A DNA stretch of 8,916 nucleotides from JANYCD01 sp043738385 (GCA_043738385.1 JAYUGL010000311.1:1-8916); one strand, 5' to 3'. Counted from the stretch's first letter, positions 1-7,464 are shown. Notes: generated from the letters alone by a model not told the origin. A program made the numbers and translations.

Positions 1-203
1 TCCTTGCCGGTTTGCGGATTGCGGCCGATGCGAGCGGCGCGCTTGGAAGACTTGAAGGTACCAAAGCCAATCAAGGCAACAGTACCGCCTTTGGATACAA
101 CCTTGACAACGGCGGCGGTCACAGCGGACAACGCCTTCTCGGCAGCGACCTTGGTAATGTCGGCTTCCGCGGCAATGATTTCGATCAGTTCAGACTTGTT
201 CAT
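1..203 (-). CDS. HU-family nucleoid-associated DNA-binding protein (partial, C-terminus beyond left edge)
   Basis: Small basic dimeric protein that bends and compacts DNA in the nucleoid. The 67 visible residues begin MNKSELIEIIAAEADITK, with the two N-terminal helices that form the dimer body (about 3-37). The GFGTF turn follows at 46-50, then the start of the DNA-binding beta arm, RIGRNPQTG at 58-66, with the intercalating proline at exactly residue 63 as in HU. About 23 residues are missing past the left edge, judged from the usual 90-residue length. The ATG is well supported: AAGGAG lies at 216-211, seven bases upstream. A TACTAT hexamer at 248-243 could be the -10 box, but I find no matching -35. 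The gene is divergent from the EEP hydrolase. HU versus the related IHF subunits cannot be fully separated on a partial sequence, but the short N-terminus and lysine-rich arm favour HU. Confidence 0.95.
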   Translation of the reverse strand, partial: MNKSELIEIIAAEADITKVAAEKALSAVTAAVVKVVSKGGTVALIGFGTFKSSKRAARIGRNPQTGK

Positions 204-433
204 GTATGACCTCCTTGGGTGTGGTTTGAACTCCGAGCGCGAATAGTAACGCAGGGCGCGGAAATAGGGGAGCCCCGGTGCAATAGACTTTTCGGGGGGG
301 CAAACCCGGGACGCCAGACGCTGCAAGGGGGATAGTGAAATTTATCCTCATGCACGCCCGATTGACGTACTCGCGGTGCGCATTTTGCGCGCTGCAAAAA
401 CCGCAGAAACGGCAGTCAGGCCCGACATGATTT

Positions 434-1219
434 ATGATTCCAGCGATGAGCACCTTCAAAGTCCTGCAATTCAACATGCAGTTCGGTCAGGGTTGGGACG
501 ATAACGATCCCGACCACGCACCCATCAATCTCGACCAGACCATCGCTGAAATCCACCGCCACGACGCAGACATTGTGTTGTTGCAGGAGGTCGAGCAGGC
601 GCATCCAGGCGGCGCGCAACCAGACCCGCCGACCAATTACACGAAGCTACGCGCCGCATTGAACCAATACGACGGATTTTTCTCGATTCGAAAACCCGAT
701 CCGCGCGAACTGCCTTTCGGTACCGGATTGGCCATCCTCTCCAAAACGCCGTTGCGCGACACCATGCTGCACGACCTGCCGTCACCGCCGATCAAATTTG
801 AATTCGAAGGCGAAACCAAAACGCCGACCGACCGCCTGCTCATCGGCGCAACGACCTTCATTGCCGGACATGCGTTGCGCATTTTCAATACCCACCTGCT
901 GGCGTTTTTCATGCTCAAGGCGTCGAGCGAGGAGCATATCGGCCAGCGCGAACTGGTGCTTGAGCAACTGCGCGCGTCGCAAGGCGCCACGCTGCTCGGC
1001 GGCGATTTCAACGTCAGCCAGCACGAATCGCTGGTGCGGCAGTTTGCCCACGCGGGATACAACACCGTGCAGCAGGACCAAATCACCTGGCGCCGCCGAC
1101 CCTACGTGCTTGACCATATCTTCTATAGCCGGCAACTGCGTGTGGTCAGGCATGCGGTGCTGCCGACGGTCGCATCCGACCATCACGCGCTGGTCGCGGA
1201 GTTCGAATTCGGCGACTGA
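434..1219 (+). CDS. Endonuclease/exonuclease/phosphatase (EEP) family metal-dependent hydrolase
   Basis: Member of the DNase I/exonuclease III/sphingomyelinase-like superfamily, which cleaves phosphodiester or phosphate-ester bonds with a divalent metal. Nearly all superfamily motifs are visible in order: QFNMQFG with the metal-site Asn14, LLQEVEQ with metal-binding Glu52, NTHLL with His154, GGDFN with Asp191 and Asn193, LDHIFYS at 226-232, and the terminal SDHHALVAEF with Asp249-His250. It has 261 residues, normal for a single-domain bacterial EEP protein. There is no signal peptide, so it is probably cytoplasmic. The substrate (DNA, RNA, phospholipid or small phosphate ester) cannot be told from these motifs. 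An in-frame ATG at 446 (MSTFKVLQ) sits closer to the domain start and is equally plausible; neither start has a clear ribosome binding site. A weak terminator-like hairpin follows the stop. Confidence 0.92.
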   Translation: MIPAMSTFKVLQFNMQFGQGWDDNDPDHAPINLDQTIAEIHRHDADIVLLQEVEQAHPGGAQPDPPTNYTKLRAALNQYDGFFSIRKPDPRELPFGTGLAILSKTPLRDTMLHDLPSPPIKFEFEGETKTPTDRLLIGATTFIAGHALRIFNTHLLAFFMLKASSEEHIGQRELVLEQLRASQGATLLGGDFNVSQHESLVRQFAHAGYNTVQQDQITWRRRPYVLDHIFYSRQLRVVRHAVLPTVASDHHALVAEFEFGD

Positions 1220-1247
1220 AGATTGGCACGCGCGTTGCGGAAGTCGC

Positions 1248-1270
1248 GCGGCCGGAACGCCGCCGTTTTT
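1248..1270 (+). terminator. Possible intrinsic terminator after the EEP gene
   Basis: A 5-bp GC-only stem, GCGGC (1248-1252) with GCCGC (1259-1263), encloses a 6-base loop. It is followed after two bases by five T residues at 1266-1270. It begins 29 bases past the EEP stop, in the short gap between two convergent genes, which is where a terminator is expected. The stem is short, so this is tentative. Confidence 0.4.
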
Positions 1271-1300
1271 GGTTGATAGCTCCGGCGCGACCGCGCGCGA

Positions 1301-2293
1301 TCATTCAATTCCCATCAGCCCCGCCTTGAGATAACGCGGACCGGACACGCGGTCTGGCGTGAAGAGCGTATCCAGTTCCGCAATATCTTTCAGCCGCAGC
1401 TGGCAGTCTACCGCAGCGGCATTCTGTTCGAGGTAATTGATGCGGCGGGTGCCTGGAATTGGCACGACGTGGGGATGCTTGTTCAACAGCCAGGCCAAGG
1501 CAATCTGGGCATTGGTCATCCCGCGCGCGGCGGAGAACACGGTCAGGCTTTCGACCAGCAGGCGGTTCGCCGCTCCTGCGTCGCCGGTGAAACGCGGATT
1601 GCGTTTGCGAAAATCATTGTCCGCCAGACTCTCCGCGTCCACGGTGCCGGTGAGAAAGGCGCGACCCAGCGGGCTGTAGGCCACAAACGTGGTGCCTAGC
1701 TCAGCGCAGACCTTGAGCATTTCCTGTTCGGGTTCGCGCGTCCACAACGAGTATTCGCTCTGTAGTGCGGCCACGGGATGGACAGCGCAGGCGGCGCGCA
1801 AGGTCTTCGCCGACACCTCGGATAGCCCGATCTGGCGCACCTTGCCCGCCTTCACCAGATCGGCCATGGCACCGACCATATCCTCGATGGGGATGTCCGG
1901 ATTGCGCCGGTGACAGTAGTAGAGATCGATGGTGTCGACCCCGAGCCGTTGCAGCGAAGCCTCGCAACAAGCACGGATGTAGGCCGGGCTATTGTCGATG
2001 GTTCGTTCGTACTTGCCCGGCTCGCGCACGATGCCGAACTTGGTGGCGATCACCACTTGCGCGCGTCGTGCCGCGCCGCCCTGTTTGAGGAACCGCCCAA
2101 GCAACGTTTCGTTGTGGCCCGACCCATAGGTATCGGCCGTATCGAAAAAATTCACGCCGAGCTCCAGCGCCCGCGCGAGCGTCAGCAGCGACACCTTGTC
2201 GTCGCTGTCGCCATAGAACTCACTCATGCCCATGCAGCCCAAACCGATGGCGGACACGGGTGTTTTGACTTGCCCCAACGAACGTTGTTTCAC
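1301..2293 (-). CDS. Aldo/keto reductase (NADPH-dependent oxidoreductase)
   Basis: TIM-barrel oxidoreductase that reduces aldehydes or ketones with NAD(P)H, presumably in the cytosol. From the GTG start it has 330 residues, the usual size. The N-terminus (MKQRSLGQ, then VSAIGLGCMGMSEFYG) is typical of the AKR13/YakC-like group. The catalytic tetrad is complete: Asp51 and Tyr56 in FFDTADTYG, Lys85 in ATKFG, and His128 in YYCHRRNP. GLSEVSAKTLRAA near 157-170, ALQSEYSLW and the C-terminal PIPGTRRINYLEQNAAA segment (cofactor phosphate binding) are also standard. An upstream in-frame TTG at 2308 would add five residues, but it overlaps the ribosome binding site. The GTG at 2293 has GGAGGT seven bases upstream and fits family N-termini. 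The gene stands alone, convergent with the EEP gene and divergent from the exporter operon. The physiological substrate is unknown. Confidence 0.95.
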   Translation of the reverse strand: MKQRSLGQVKTPVSAIGLGCMGMSEFYGDSDDKVSLLTLARALELGVNFFDTADTYGSGHNETLLGRFLKQGGAARRAQVVIATKFGIVREPGKYERTIDNSPAYIRACCEASLQRLGVDTIDLYYCHRRNPDIPIEDMVGAMADLVKAGKVRQIGLSEVSAKTLRAACAVHPVAALQSEYSLWTREPEQEMLKVCAELGTTFVAYSPLGRAFLTGTVDAESLADNDFRKRNPRFTGDAGAANRLLVESLTVFSAARGMTNAQIALAWLLNKHPHVVPIPGTRRINYLEQNAAAVDCQLRLKDIAELDTLFTPDRVSGPRYLKAGLMGIE

Positions 2294-2300
2294 AGCATCG

Positions 2301-2306
2301 ACCTCC
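2301..2306 (-). promoter_or_regulatory. Ribosome binding site that fixes the reductase GTG start
   Basis: GGAGGT on the minus strand, seven bases before GTG at 2293-2291. It lies inside the five codons that a TTG start at 2308 would add, so it argues for the shorter protein. Confidence 0.7.
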
Positions 2307-2355
2307 AAGGTTAACGAATGGTTTCAATCCTGCCCTGACTCATGCGAAATCGCAA

Positions 2356-2398
2356 GGCCGACAGCGCATTCATCATGTGCCGAAACCGCCTGTCGGCC
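2356..2398. repeat. 9-bp perfect inverted repeat upstream of the exporter operon (possible operator)
   Basis: GGCCGACAG at 2356-2364 and its exact reverse complement CTGTCGGCC at 2390-2398 are separated by 25 bases. The right arm covers the place where the -35 element of the exporter promoter should be (TATAAT at 2413-2418). The arm centres are 34 bases apart, a little over three helical turns. A regulator binding there could control the exporter, the divergent reductase, or both. It is not a good terminator: the loop is long and no T tract follows on either strand. The repeat is seen directly; the function is inferred. Confidence 0.45.
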
Positions 2399-2418
2399 CA
2401 CCGCTCGCCCCTTATAAT
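2390..2418 (+). promoter_or_regulatory. Candidate sigma-70 promoter for the ABC exporter operon
   Basis: A perfect -10 hexamer, TATAAT, lies at 2413-2418, about 50 bases before the adaptor start. At 17-bp spacing the -35 position reads CTGTCG (2390-2395), only three of six consensus bases, which suggests dependence on an activator or a weak promoter. The -35 region falls within the right arm of an inverted repeat. Confidence 0.5.
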
Positions 2419-2468
2419 CGGGACTCCACGACACTTTCTGCCGCCCCTTTTTCGGCGCCGTGACTATC

Positions 2469-3626
2469 ATGCCCGAGCAAACCATTTCCCGACTGAAGAT
2501 TGATCGCAATGCGCCGCTCAAGCGTTCATCACGGCGGCGCTGGTGGCCGGTGTTAGTGGCATTGCTGATCGTGGGCGGAATTTTTTTCCTGCGCTCCAAC
2601 CGGGATATTTCCGTCGAAACGATCAGCGTGACGACGGCCTATCCCTACCAAGCGGTGACGGATCTCAACGCCACGGGTTATGTGGTGGCACAGCGCAAGG
2701 CGGCGGTGGCCACCAAGGCCACCGGGCGGCTGGAGTGGCTCGGTGTGCAGGAAGGCAGCGTGGTCAAGGCCGGGGAAATCATCGCCCGGCTCGAAAGCAA
2801 GGATGTCGCGGCGGCGGCCGAACAGGCGGCGGCCGGCGTGCAATCGGCCAAGGCCGAATTGCAGGATGCAAAAGTCTCGCGGGACCGGGCGCAGGATCTG
2901 GCCAACAAAAAATTCATTCCGGTTTCGCAACTGGATACCGCCAAGGCACGCTATGACAAAGCCCGCGCCGCCGTCGCAGTGGGCGAGGCAAACCGGCGCG
3001 GCGCCGATGTGGCGGTCGAGCAGACCCTGATCCGCGCGCCGTTCGATGGCGTGGTGCTGACCAAGGCCGCCAACATGGGCGACATCGTCACGCCGTTTTC
3101 CTCCGCCACCGACAGCAAGGGCGCGGTGGTGACGATGGCCGACATGGAAACGCTGGAAGTCGAGGCCGATGTGTCGGAGTCCAGCCTGTCCAAAGTGAAG
3201 GTGGGTCAGCCGTGCGAAATTGCGCTCGATGCCTTTCCCGATCTGCGCCTGCGCGGCGAGGTGAGCCGCATCGTGCCCACCGTTGACCGTAGCAAGGCCA
3301 GCGTGATGACCAAGGTGCGCTTCATTGATCGCGATCCGCGCGTGCTGCCCGAAATGAGCGCCAAAGTCGCGTTTCTCTCTGCGGCGGTTGCCCCTGATCA
3401 GCGCAAGCCGTTGACCGTGGTGCATCCCGACGCCATCGTCGAGCGCGATGGCAAGTCAACGGTATTTGTCGTCACCGACGGTGTAGCCAAAGCCGTCACC
3501 GTCACCACCGGGCGCAAGATCGGCGACCTGGTCGAAGTCAGCGGCGTGAAGCCCGCAGACAAGGTGGTGGTCAAACCGACCGGCCGCCTGCACGACGGCA
3601 GTCAGGTGGTGCCAGAAAAGAAATGA
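2469..3626 (+). CDS. ABC exporter periplasmic adaptor subunit (HlyD/MacA-type membrane fusion protein)
   Basis: Periplasmic adaptor that links an inner-membrane exporter to an outer-membrane channel. Residue numbers are from the ATG at 2469. A positively charged N-terminus (KRSSRRR) precedes one membrane anchor, about residues 26-41 (WPVLVALLIVGGIFFL), so the bulk lies in the periplasm. The first lipoyl half is near 70-108 (ATGRLEWLGVQEGSVVKAGEIIARL). An Ala/Lys/Glu-rich coiled-coil hairpin spans about 110-180. The returning lipoyl half has LIRAPFDGVVLTKAANMGDIV near 187-210, and beta-barrel and membrane-proximal domains follow to residue 385. An in-frame GTG at 2460 would add three residues; neither start has a good ribosome binding site. 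It is the first gene of the operon and its stop overlaps the ATPase start as ATGA. There is no lipobox Cys, so it is membrane-anchored and not a lipoprotein. The RND-type adaptor family is the main alternative label, but the ABC neighbours decide it. Confidence 0.93.
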   Translation: MPEQTISRLKIDRNAPLKRSSRRRWWPVLVALLIVGGIFFLRSNRDISVETISVTTAYPYQAVTDLNATGYVVAQRKAAVATKATGRLEWLGVQEGSVVKAGEIIARLESKDVAAAAEQAAAGVQSAKAELQDAKVSRDRAQDLANKKFIPVSQLDTAKARYDKARAAVAVGEANRRGADVAVEQTLIRAPFDGVVLTKAANMGDIVTPFSSATDSKGAVVTMADMETLEVEADVSESSLSKVKVGQPCEIALDAFPDLRLRGEVSRIVPTVDRSKASVMTKVRFIDRDPRVLPEMSAKVAFLSAAVAPDQRKPLTVVHPDAIVERDGKSTVFVVTDGVAKAVTVTTGRKIGDLVEVSGVKPADKVVVKPTGRLHDGSQVVPEKK

Positions 3627-4348
3627 ACAACGACACTGTGCAGCCGCTGGTATGCCTGCACGACATCACCAAGTCCTACCGCCGCGGTGCACAGATCGTG
3701 CCGGTGCTTGCCGGGATCAGCTTCGACATCGGCGCCGGCGAGTTTCTCGCGTTGATGGGGCCTTCGGGTTCGGGCAAGAGCACGCTGCTCAACCTGATCG
3801 CCGGCATCGATCAGCCCGACAGCGGTGAACTGCTGGTCGACGGCGTGAACATCGGCACCCTCAGCGAGGTCGAACTGGCCGACTGGCGCGCCGGCAACGT
3901 CGGTTTCATTTTCCAGTTCTACAACCTGATGCCGGTGCTCACCGCGTTCGAGAACGTGGAACTGCCTTTACTGCTGTCGTCCCTTTCCCGCGCCGAACGC
4001 CGCGACCACGTCGAAGCCGTGCTCGATCTGGTGGGGCTGCAAGACCGCGCCGAACATTATCCGAACGAGCTGTCCGGCGGCCAGCAGCAGCGGGTGGCGA
4101 TCGCACGGGCATTGGTCAGCGACCCCAACCTGATCGTCGCCGACGAGCCGACCGGCGACCTCGACCGCGAGTCCGCCGAAGGCATCCTCACACTGATGCA
4201 AACGCTGAACCGCGAGTTGCACAAGACCATCATCATGGTGACCCACGACGCCCGCGCCGCGGCCTATGCCCATGCCATCATGCATCTGGAAAAAGGCGAA
4301 CTGTCGGCGCGCGAGGAAGTGGCCGACGGCACCAAGAGCGCGCTCTAA
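3623..4348 (+). CDS. ABC exporter ATP-binding protein (LolD/MacB type)
   Basis: Cytoplasmic ATPase that powers the two permeases encoded next to it. All nucleotide-binding motifs are intact in 241 residues: Walker A GPSGSGKST at 46-54, Q-loop Gln98 in FIFQFYNLMP, signature LSGGQ at 150-154, Walker B LIVADE at 170-175, D-loop GDLD at 178-181 and H-loop His208 in MVTHD. The FQFYNLMPVLTAFENVELPL stretch is characteristic of the LolD/MacB/FtsE-like group. These are mechanotransmission exporters that act on substrates in or from the periplasm. The start overlaps the adaptor stop by four bases and the stop overlaps the next start as TAATG, indicating translational coupling. It is a free-standing ATPase, unlike MacB, where it is fused to the membrane domain. 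Confidence 0.96.
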   Translation: MNNDTVQPLVCLHDITKSYRRGAQIVPVLAGISFDIGAGEFLALMGPSGSGKSTLLNLIAGIDQPDSGELLVDGVNIGTLSEVELADWRAGNVGFIFQFYNLMPVLTAFENVELPLLLSSLSRAERRDHVEAVLDLVGLQDRAEHYPNELSGGQQQRVAIARALVSDPNLIVADEPTGDLDRESAEGILTLMQTLNRELHKTIIMVTHDARAAAYAHAIMHLEKGELSAREEVADGTKSAL

Positions 4349-5502
4349 TGCACCTGCTCAAGCTGATCTCGCGCAACGCGCTGCGCCACAAGCTGCGCAC
4401 CTCGCTCACCGTTCTCGGCCTGGTGGTGGCGGTGCTGGCCTTTGGCTTGCTGCAAACCGTGGTGGGCGCCTGGTATGCCAAGGCCGAAGCGGCAAAAGCC
4501 AATCGACTGATAACACGCAATGCCATTTCACTGGTTTTTTCCATGCCGCTGGCCTACCGCCAGAAAATCCGCGCCATCGAAGGCGTCAAGCAAGTCTCTC
4601 TGGCCAACTGGGTCGGCTCGATTTACAAGGAGCCGAAAAACTTTTTCGCCCAATTCGCCGTCGACGATGCGTACTTCGACGCTTATCCCGAGTACGTCAT
4701 GTCGGAACAGCAGAAGCATGACTACCTGCACGACCGCAAGGGCTGCATTGTCGGCCGCCGCCTCGCCGAGACCTACGGCTTCAAGGTCGGCGACAGCCTG
4801 GCCATGCGGGGCGCGATTTATCCCGGCGACTGGAACTTCGTCATCCGCGCCATCTACGACGGCGCCGAAAAAAACACCGATACCGCGCAGATGTTTTTCC
4901 ACTGGGACTACCTCAACGAAACGGTCAAGATCCGCTATCTGCGCCGGTTGGATCAGGTCGGCGTGTACATCGTCGTCGCGGCCGACTCGGACAACAGCGC
5001 CCGCATCGCGCTCGACGTCGACAAGCTGTTCAAGAACTCCGCCGCGGAGACGCTGACCGAAACCGAGAAGGCCTTCCAGCTCGGCTTCATCTCGATGTCG
5101 GCCACCATCGTCGAAGGCGTGCGCCTGATTTCCTATCTGGTCATCTTCATCATCATGGCGGTGATGGCCAACACCATCGCCATGACCGTGCGCGAACGCA
5201 CCAGCGAGTACGCAACGCTCAAAGCCCTCGGCTTCGGGCCGGCGTTTGTCGGCGCGCTGATTTATGGCGAGTCACTGGTGATCGCGCTCACCGGTGGCGT
5301 GCTCGGCATCCTGCTGACCTTTCCGGTGGCTGCCGGATTCGCCAGCCAGTTGGGCAAGTTCTTCCCGGTATTCCAGGTCTCTCTCGCCACCGTGCAACTG
5401 CAAGTAGTCTGCGCGGTGGTGGTCGGGCTGGCTGCCGCAGTAGTACCGGCGCGCCATGCCGGCCGGAGTCGCATTGTTGACGGCTTGCGGAGCATTGCTT
5501 AA
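4348..5502 (+). CDS. ABC exporter permease, FtsX/MacB type (first of two)
   Basis: Inner-membrane subunit of the exporter, 384 residues. It has the MacB-type layout: a short cytoplasmic amphipathic start (LLKLISRNALRHKLRTSL), TM1 near 19-40, and a large periplasmic domain of about 215 residues. A C-terminal FtsX domain follows, with TM2 near 259-280, TM3 near 303-330 and TM4 near 350-368. Between TM2 and TM3 lies the conserved cytoplasmic segment VRERTSEYATLKALGF (about 281-296), the coupling region that contacts the ATPase. The C-terminal VPARHAGRSRIVDGLRSIA is the usual end of the family. It overlaps both neighbours as TAATG and is expected to pair with the downstream permease as a heterodimer. 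A LolC/E role is unlikely, because the gene travels with a periplasmic adaptor. The substrate is not inferable. Confidence 0.94.
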   Translation: MHLLKLISRNALRHKLRTSLTVLGLVVAVLAFGLLQTVVGAWYAKAEAAKANRLITRNAISLVFSMPLAYRQKIRAIEGVKQVSLANWVGSIYKEPKNFFAQFAVDDAYFDAYPEYVMSEQQKHDYLHDRKGCIVGRRLAETYGFKVGDSLAMRGAIYPGDWNFVIRAIYDGAEKNTDTAQMFFHWDYLNETVKIRYLRRLDQVGVYIVVAADSDNSARIALDVDKLFKNSAAETLTETEKAFQLGFISMSATIVEGVRLISYLVIFIIMAVMANTIAMTVRERTSEYATLKALGFGPAFVGALIYGESLVIALTGGVLGILLTFPVAAGFASQLGKFFPVFQVSLATVQLQVVCAVVVGLAAAVVPARHAGRSRIVDGLRSIA

Positions 5503-6668
5503 TGGCGCTGCCGCTCTCTTACAGCCTGCGCAACTTGTGGACACGCAAGCTCACCACTTTGCTCACCGCCGGTGGCATGGCGCTGGTGGTATTCGTGTTC
5601 GCCGCGGTGCTGATGCTGGAGGCCGGCCTGAACCACACGCTGGTCGATACCGGCAATGTCGAAAACGTGGTGGCGATTCGCAAAGGCGCCGGCGCCGAGA
5701 TCCAAAGCGGCATCGGACGCACGGCGGCAGCGTTAATCGAGAGTCAGCCACAAGTGGAAACGGGACCCGGCGGCGCGCCGATGTCGTCGAAGGAAACCGT
5801 GGTGCTGATTTCGCTGCAAAAGCGCTCCGACGACAAACCCTCCAATGTCACGGTACGCGGCGTCGGCACGCTGGCGCTGAATTTGCGTCCCCAGGTGCGC
5901 ATCGCCGCCGGACGCATGTTTCGCACCGGGAGCCACGAACTGGCGGTGGGCAAGAGCATCGCCAGCAAGTTTCAGGGCGCCGGACTGGGGGAGGTCATCC
6001 ACTTTGCCGGTGACAACTGGATCGTGGTCGGCGTCATGGACAGCGACGGCAGCGGATTCGATTCCGAGGTGTGGGGCGACGCCGAGCAATTGATGCCGGC
6101 GTTTCGGCGCCCGTTCTTCTCGTCCATGGTCGTCAAACTCACCGACCCGTCAACCTTCGACGCGCTGAAGCACGTCATTGAGTCCGATCCACGCCTGACG
6201 GTGGAATTGAAACGCGAGCGCCAGTTCTACGCCGACCAATCGGAAGCGATGGCAACCTTCATCCGCGTGCTCGGCATGACGCTGACGGTGATCTTCTCCA
6301 TCGGCGCGATCATCGGCGCCATGATCACCATGTATTCGGCGGTGGCCAACCGCACCGGCGAGATCGGCACGCTGCGCGCGCTGGGTTATCGGCGCAGCGC
6401 GGTGATGGGGGCATTTCTGGTCGAGTCACTGTTGCTGGCGCTGGTCGGCGGCGCAATAGGCTTGTTCATGGCCTCGTTCATGCAACTGGTGACGGTCTCA
6501 ACGATGAACTTCCAGTCGTTCGCGGAACTCGCCTTCGGCTTTGACATGACACCCGGCATCATCATCAAGACCCTGCTGTTCTCGCTGCTGATGGGACTCA
6601 TCGGTGGCTTCCTGCCCGCTGCGCGCGCCGCGCGGATGAACATCGTGACGGCCTTGCGTTCGGTGTGA
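5502..6668 (+). CDS. ABC exporter permease, FtsX/MacB type (second of two)
   Basis: Partner permease of 388 residues with the same architecture as the preceding gene: N-terminal SLRNLWTRKLTTLLTAGGMAL leading into TM1 (about 20-40), then a periplasmic domain of about 210 residues. A C-terminal FtsX domain has TM2 near 254-280 (VLGMTLTVIFSIGAIIGAMITMYSAV), coupling segment NRTGEIGTLRALGYRR near 285-300, TM3 near 303-328 and TM4 near 350-375, ending AARAARMNIVTALRSV. The coupling segment is closer to the family consensus than that of the first permease. The periplasmic domains look clearly different, so the pair is diverged and not a recent duplication. It starts within the preceding stop (TAATG) and ends the operon. 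The next gene is convergent, only 26 bases away, with no obvious terminator between them. Confidence 0.94.
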   Translation: MALPLSYSLRNLWTRKLTTLLTAGGMALVVFVFAAVLMLEAGLNHTLVDTGNVENVVAIRKGAGAEIQSGIGRTAAALIESQPQVETGPGGAPMSSKETVVLISLQKRSDDKPSNVTVRGVGTLALNLRPQVRIAAGRMFRTGSHELAVGKSIASKFQGAGLGEVIHFAGDNWIVVGVMDSDGSGFDSEVWGDAEQLMPAFRRPFFSSMVVKLTDPSTFDALKHVIESDPRLTVELKRERQFYADQSEAMATFIRVLGMTLTVIFSIGAIIGAMITMYSAVANRTGEIGTLRALGYRRSAVMGAFLVESLLLALVGGAIGLFMASFMQLVTVSTMNFQSFAELAFGFDMTPGIIIKTLLFSLLMGLIGGFLPAARAARMNIVTALRSV

Positions 6669-6694
6669 ACGGAAGATTCCAGCGACGCGTGGCA

Positions 6695-7027
6695 TCAGTG
6701 AACCACCGTCAGGTGCGGAACATTCCTTAGCGTGAGGTTGATCACCAGCACGCGATCACCGAGCAAGACTACCGTGCCGCTGCATCGATTGTTGCCGGTA
6801 TCGCTGTACTCGAAACCATAGATACGGCGGATGCGCAGTACGCCATCCATATCCCGCGACAGGGCCACGCGCTTGATCGCTACCGTGTCATCGAGCAGTT
6901 GCAGTTGTTCCGAATCACAGGCAGCTTTCACGGCCAGCACCGCAGTGTCGCGCGCCCTAAGGCTGTCGAGCCAGAGCCAGACGCCTGCCGCAATCGCCAG
7001 CAGGCCAGCAAGTGCTGCCAAATCCAT
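6695..7027 (-). CDS. DUF3301 family membrane-anchored protein
   Basis: Small protein of 110 residues with unknown function. It has one N-terminal membrane segment (about 3-20, LAALAGLLAIAAGVWLWL) followed by the family-typical WLDSLRARDTA and an ACDSEQLQLLDDTVA stretch. A small beta-rich domain comes next: IRRIYGFEYSDTGNNRCSGTVVLLGDRV. This matches my recollection of DUF3301 proteins of beta- and gammaproteobacteria, both in order and in length. Most of the protein should lie on one side of the inner membrane; the topology is not decided here. The start ATG has only a weak upstream AAAGG. The next gene upstream on the same strand ends 90 bases away, so joint transcription is possible. It converges tightly with the exporter operon. 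Confidence 0.8.
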   Translation of the reverse strand: MDLAALAGLLAIAAGVWLWLDSLRARDTAVLAVKAACDSEQLQLLDDTVAIKRVALSRDMDGVLRIRRIYGFEYSDTGNNRCSGTVVLLGDRVLVINLTLRNVPHLTVVH

Positions 7028-7117
7028 GTGAACTGCCTTTGCAGGGTTTGCGGGATTGACGAGAATAACTCACGTGGCGGCGTACCCGTGGATTTCAAGG
7101 CGCGCCGTGCCAGACGC

Positions 7118-7408
7118 CTAGAGCGACCGGCCCAGCCGCTTTTCCACCTGCTTGCGTTCCCACTCGGCGTTGAAGAAGGGAAATTTGCCGAACACGCCCA
7201 ACCCGTGGGCGAGCACGCCGATGCCCCACCCCAGCGCGACCCAGATCACCCAGAGCTTATCCGGCGTGCGCAGCAGATTGAGAATCGTCAATAAAAAAAC
7301 CACGACGAGATACCGGCTGAAGTGAATGTAGAACCCCTTGAGCTTACGCACCTGCCGGAATGCAAGCGCTTCTTCGGGACTGACCCCCTGGTTGAGATTG
7401 GTTTTCAT
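7118..7408 (-). CDS. 2TM domain protein (C-terminal half of a broken HTH-2TM regulator)
   Basis: A 96-residue membrane protein with two predicted transmembrane helices, near 26-46 (FYIHFSRYLVVVFLLTILNLL) and 52-73 (LWVIWVALGWGIGVLAHGLGVF). They are joined by a short RTPDK loop and followed by a charged tail (AEWERKQVEKRLGRSL). The pre-helix segment SPEEALAFRQVRKLKGFYIH and the tail match the 2TM domain (PF13239 as I recall it). In relatives this domain is usually preceded by an XRE-type helix-turn-helix in the same chain. Here the frame stays open upstream through ASAESLKSLASVFEIDFSSLN (7483-7421), which is clearly the end of such a DNA-binding domain, but the frame is broken before that. The internal ATG at 7408 has GGAG six bases upstream, so this half may still be made independently. 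The open frame to an ATG at 7585 is an out-of-frame artefact. Confidence 0.72.
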   Translation of the reverse strand: MKTNLNQGVSPEEALAFRQVRKLKGFYIHFSRYLVVVFLLTILNLLRTPDKLWVIWVALGWGIGVLAHGLGVFGKFPFFNAEWERKQVEKRLGRSL

Positions 7409-7464
7409 GTTGGACTCCGAATTAAGGCTGGAAAAGTCGATCTCAAAGACCGACGCCAGTGACT

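Noticed and set aside
362..390. TTGACG as the -35 of an EEP promoter
   Set aside because: A good -35 match, but at 16-18 bp spacing there is no acceptable -10 hexamer (TTGCGC at 17 bp).
1910..2314. A plus-strand open frame opposite the aldo/keto reductase
   Set aside because: Antisense shadow of a gene with a complete catalytic tetrad.
2553..3425. A 290-codon minus-strand open frame opposite the adaptor gene
   Set aside because: His- and Gly-rich translation typical of the antisense of a GC-rich gene; the plus-strand adaptor is unmistakable.
5456..6013. A plus-strand 185-codon frame overlapping the second permease
   Set aside because: Out-of-frame reading of the permease gene, with Arg/Gly/His-rich composition and no membrane segments.
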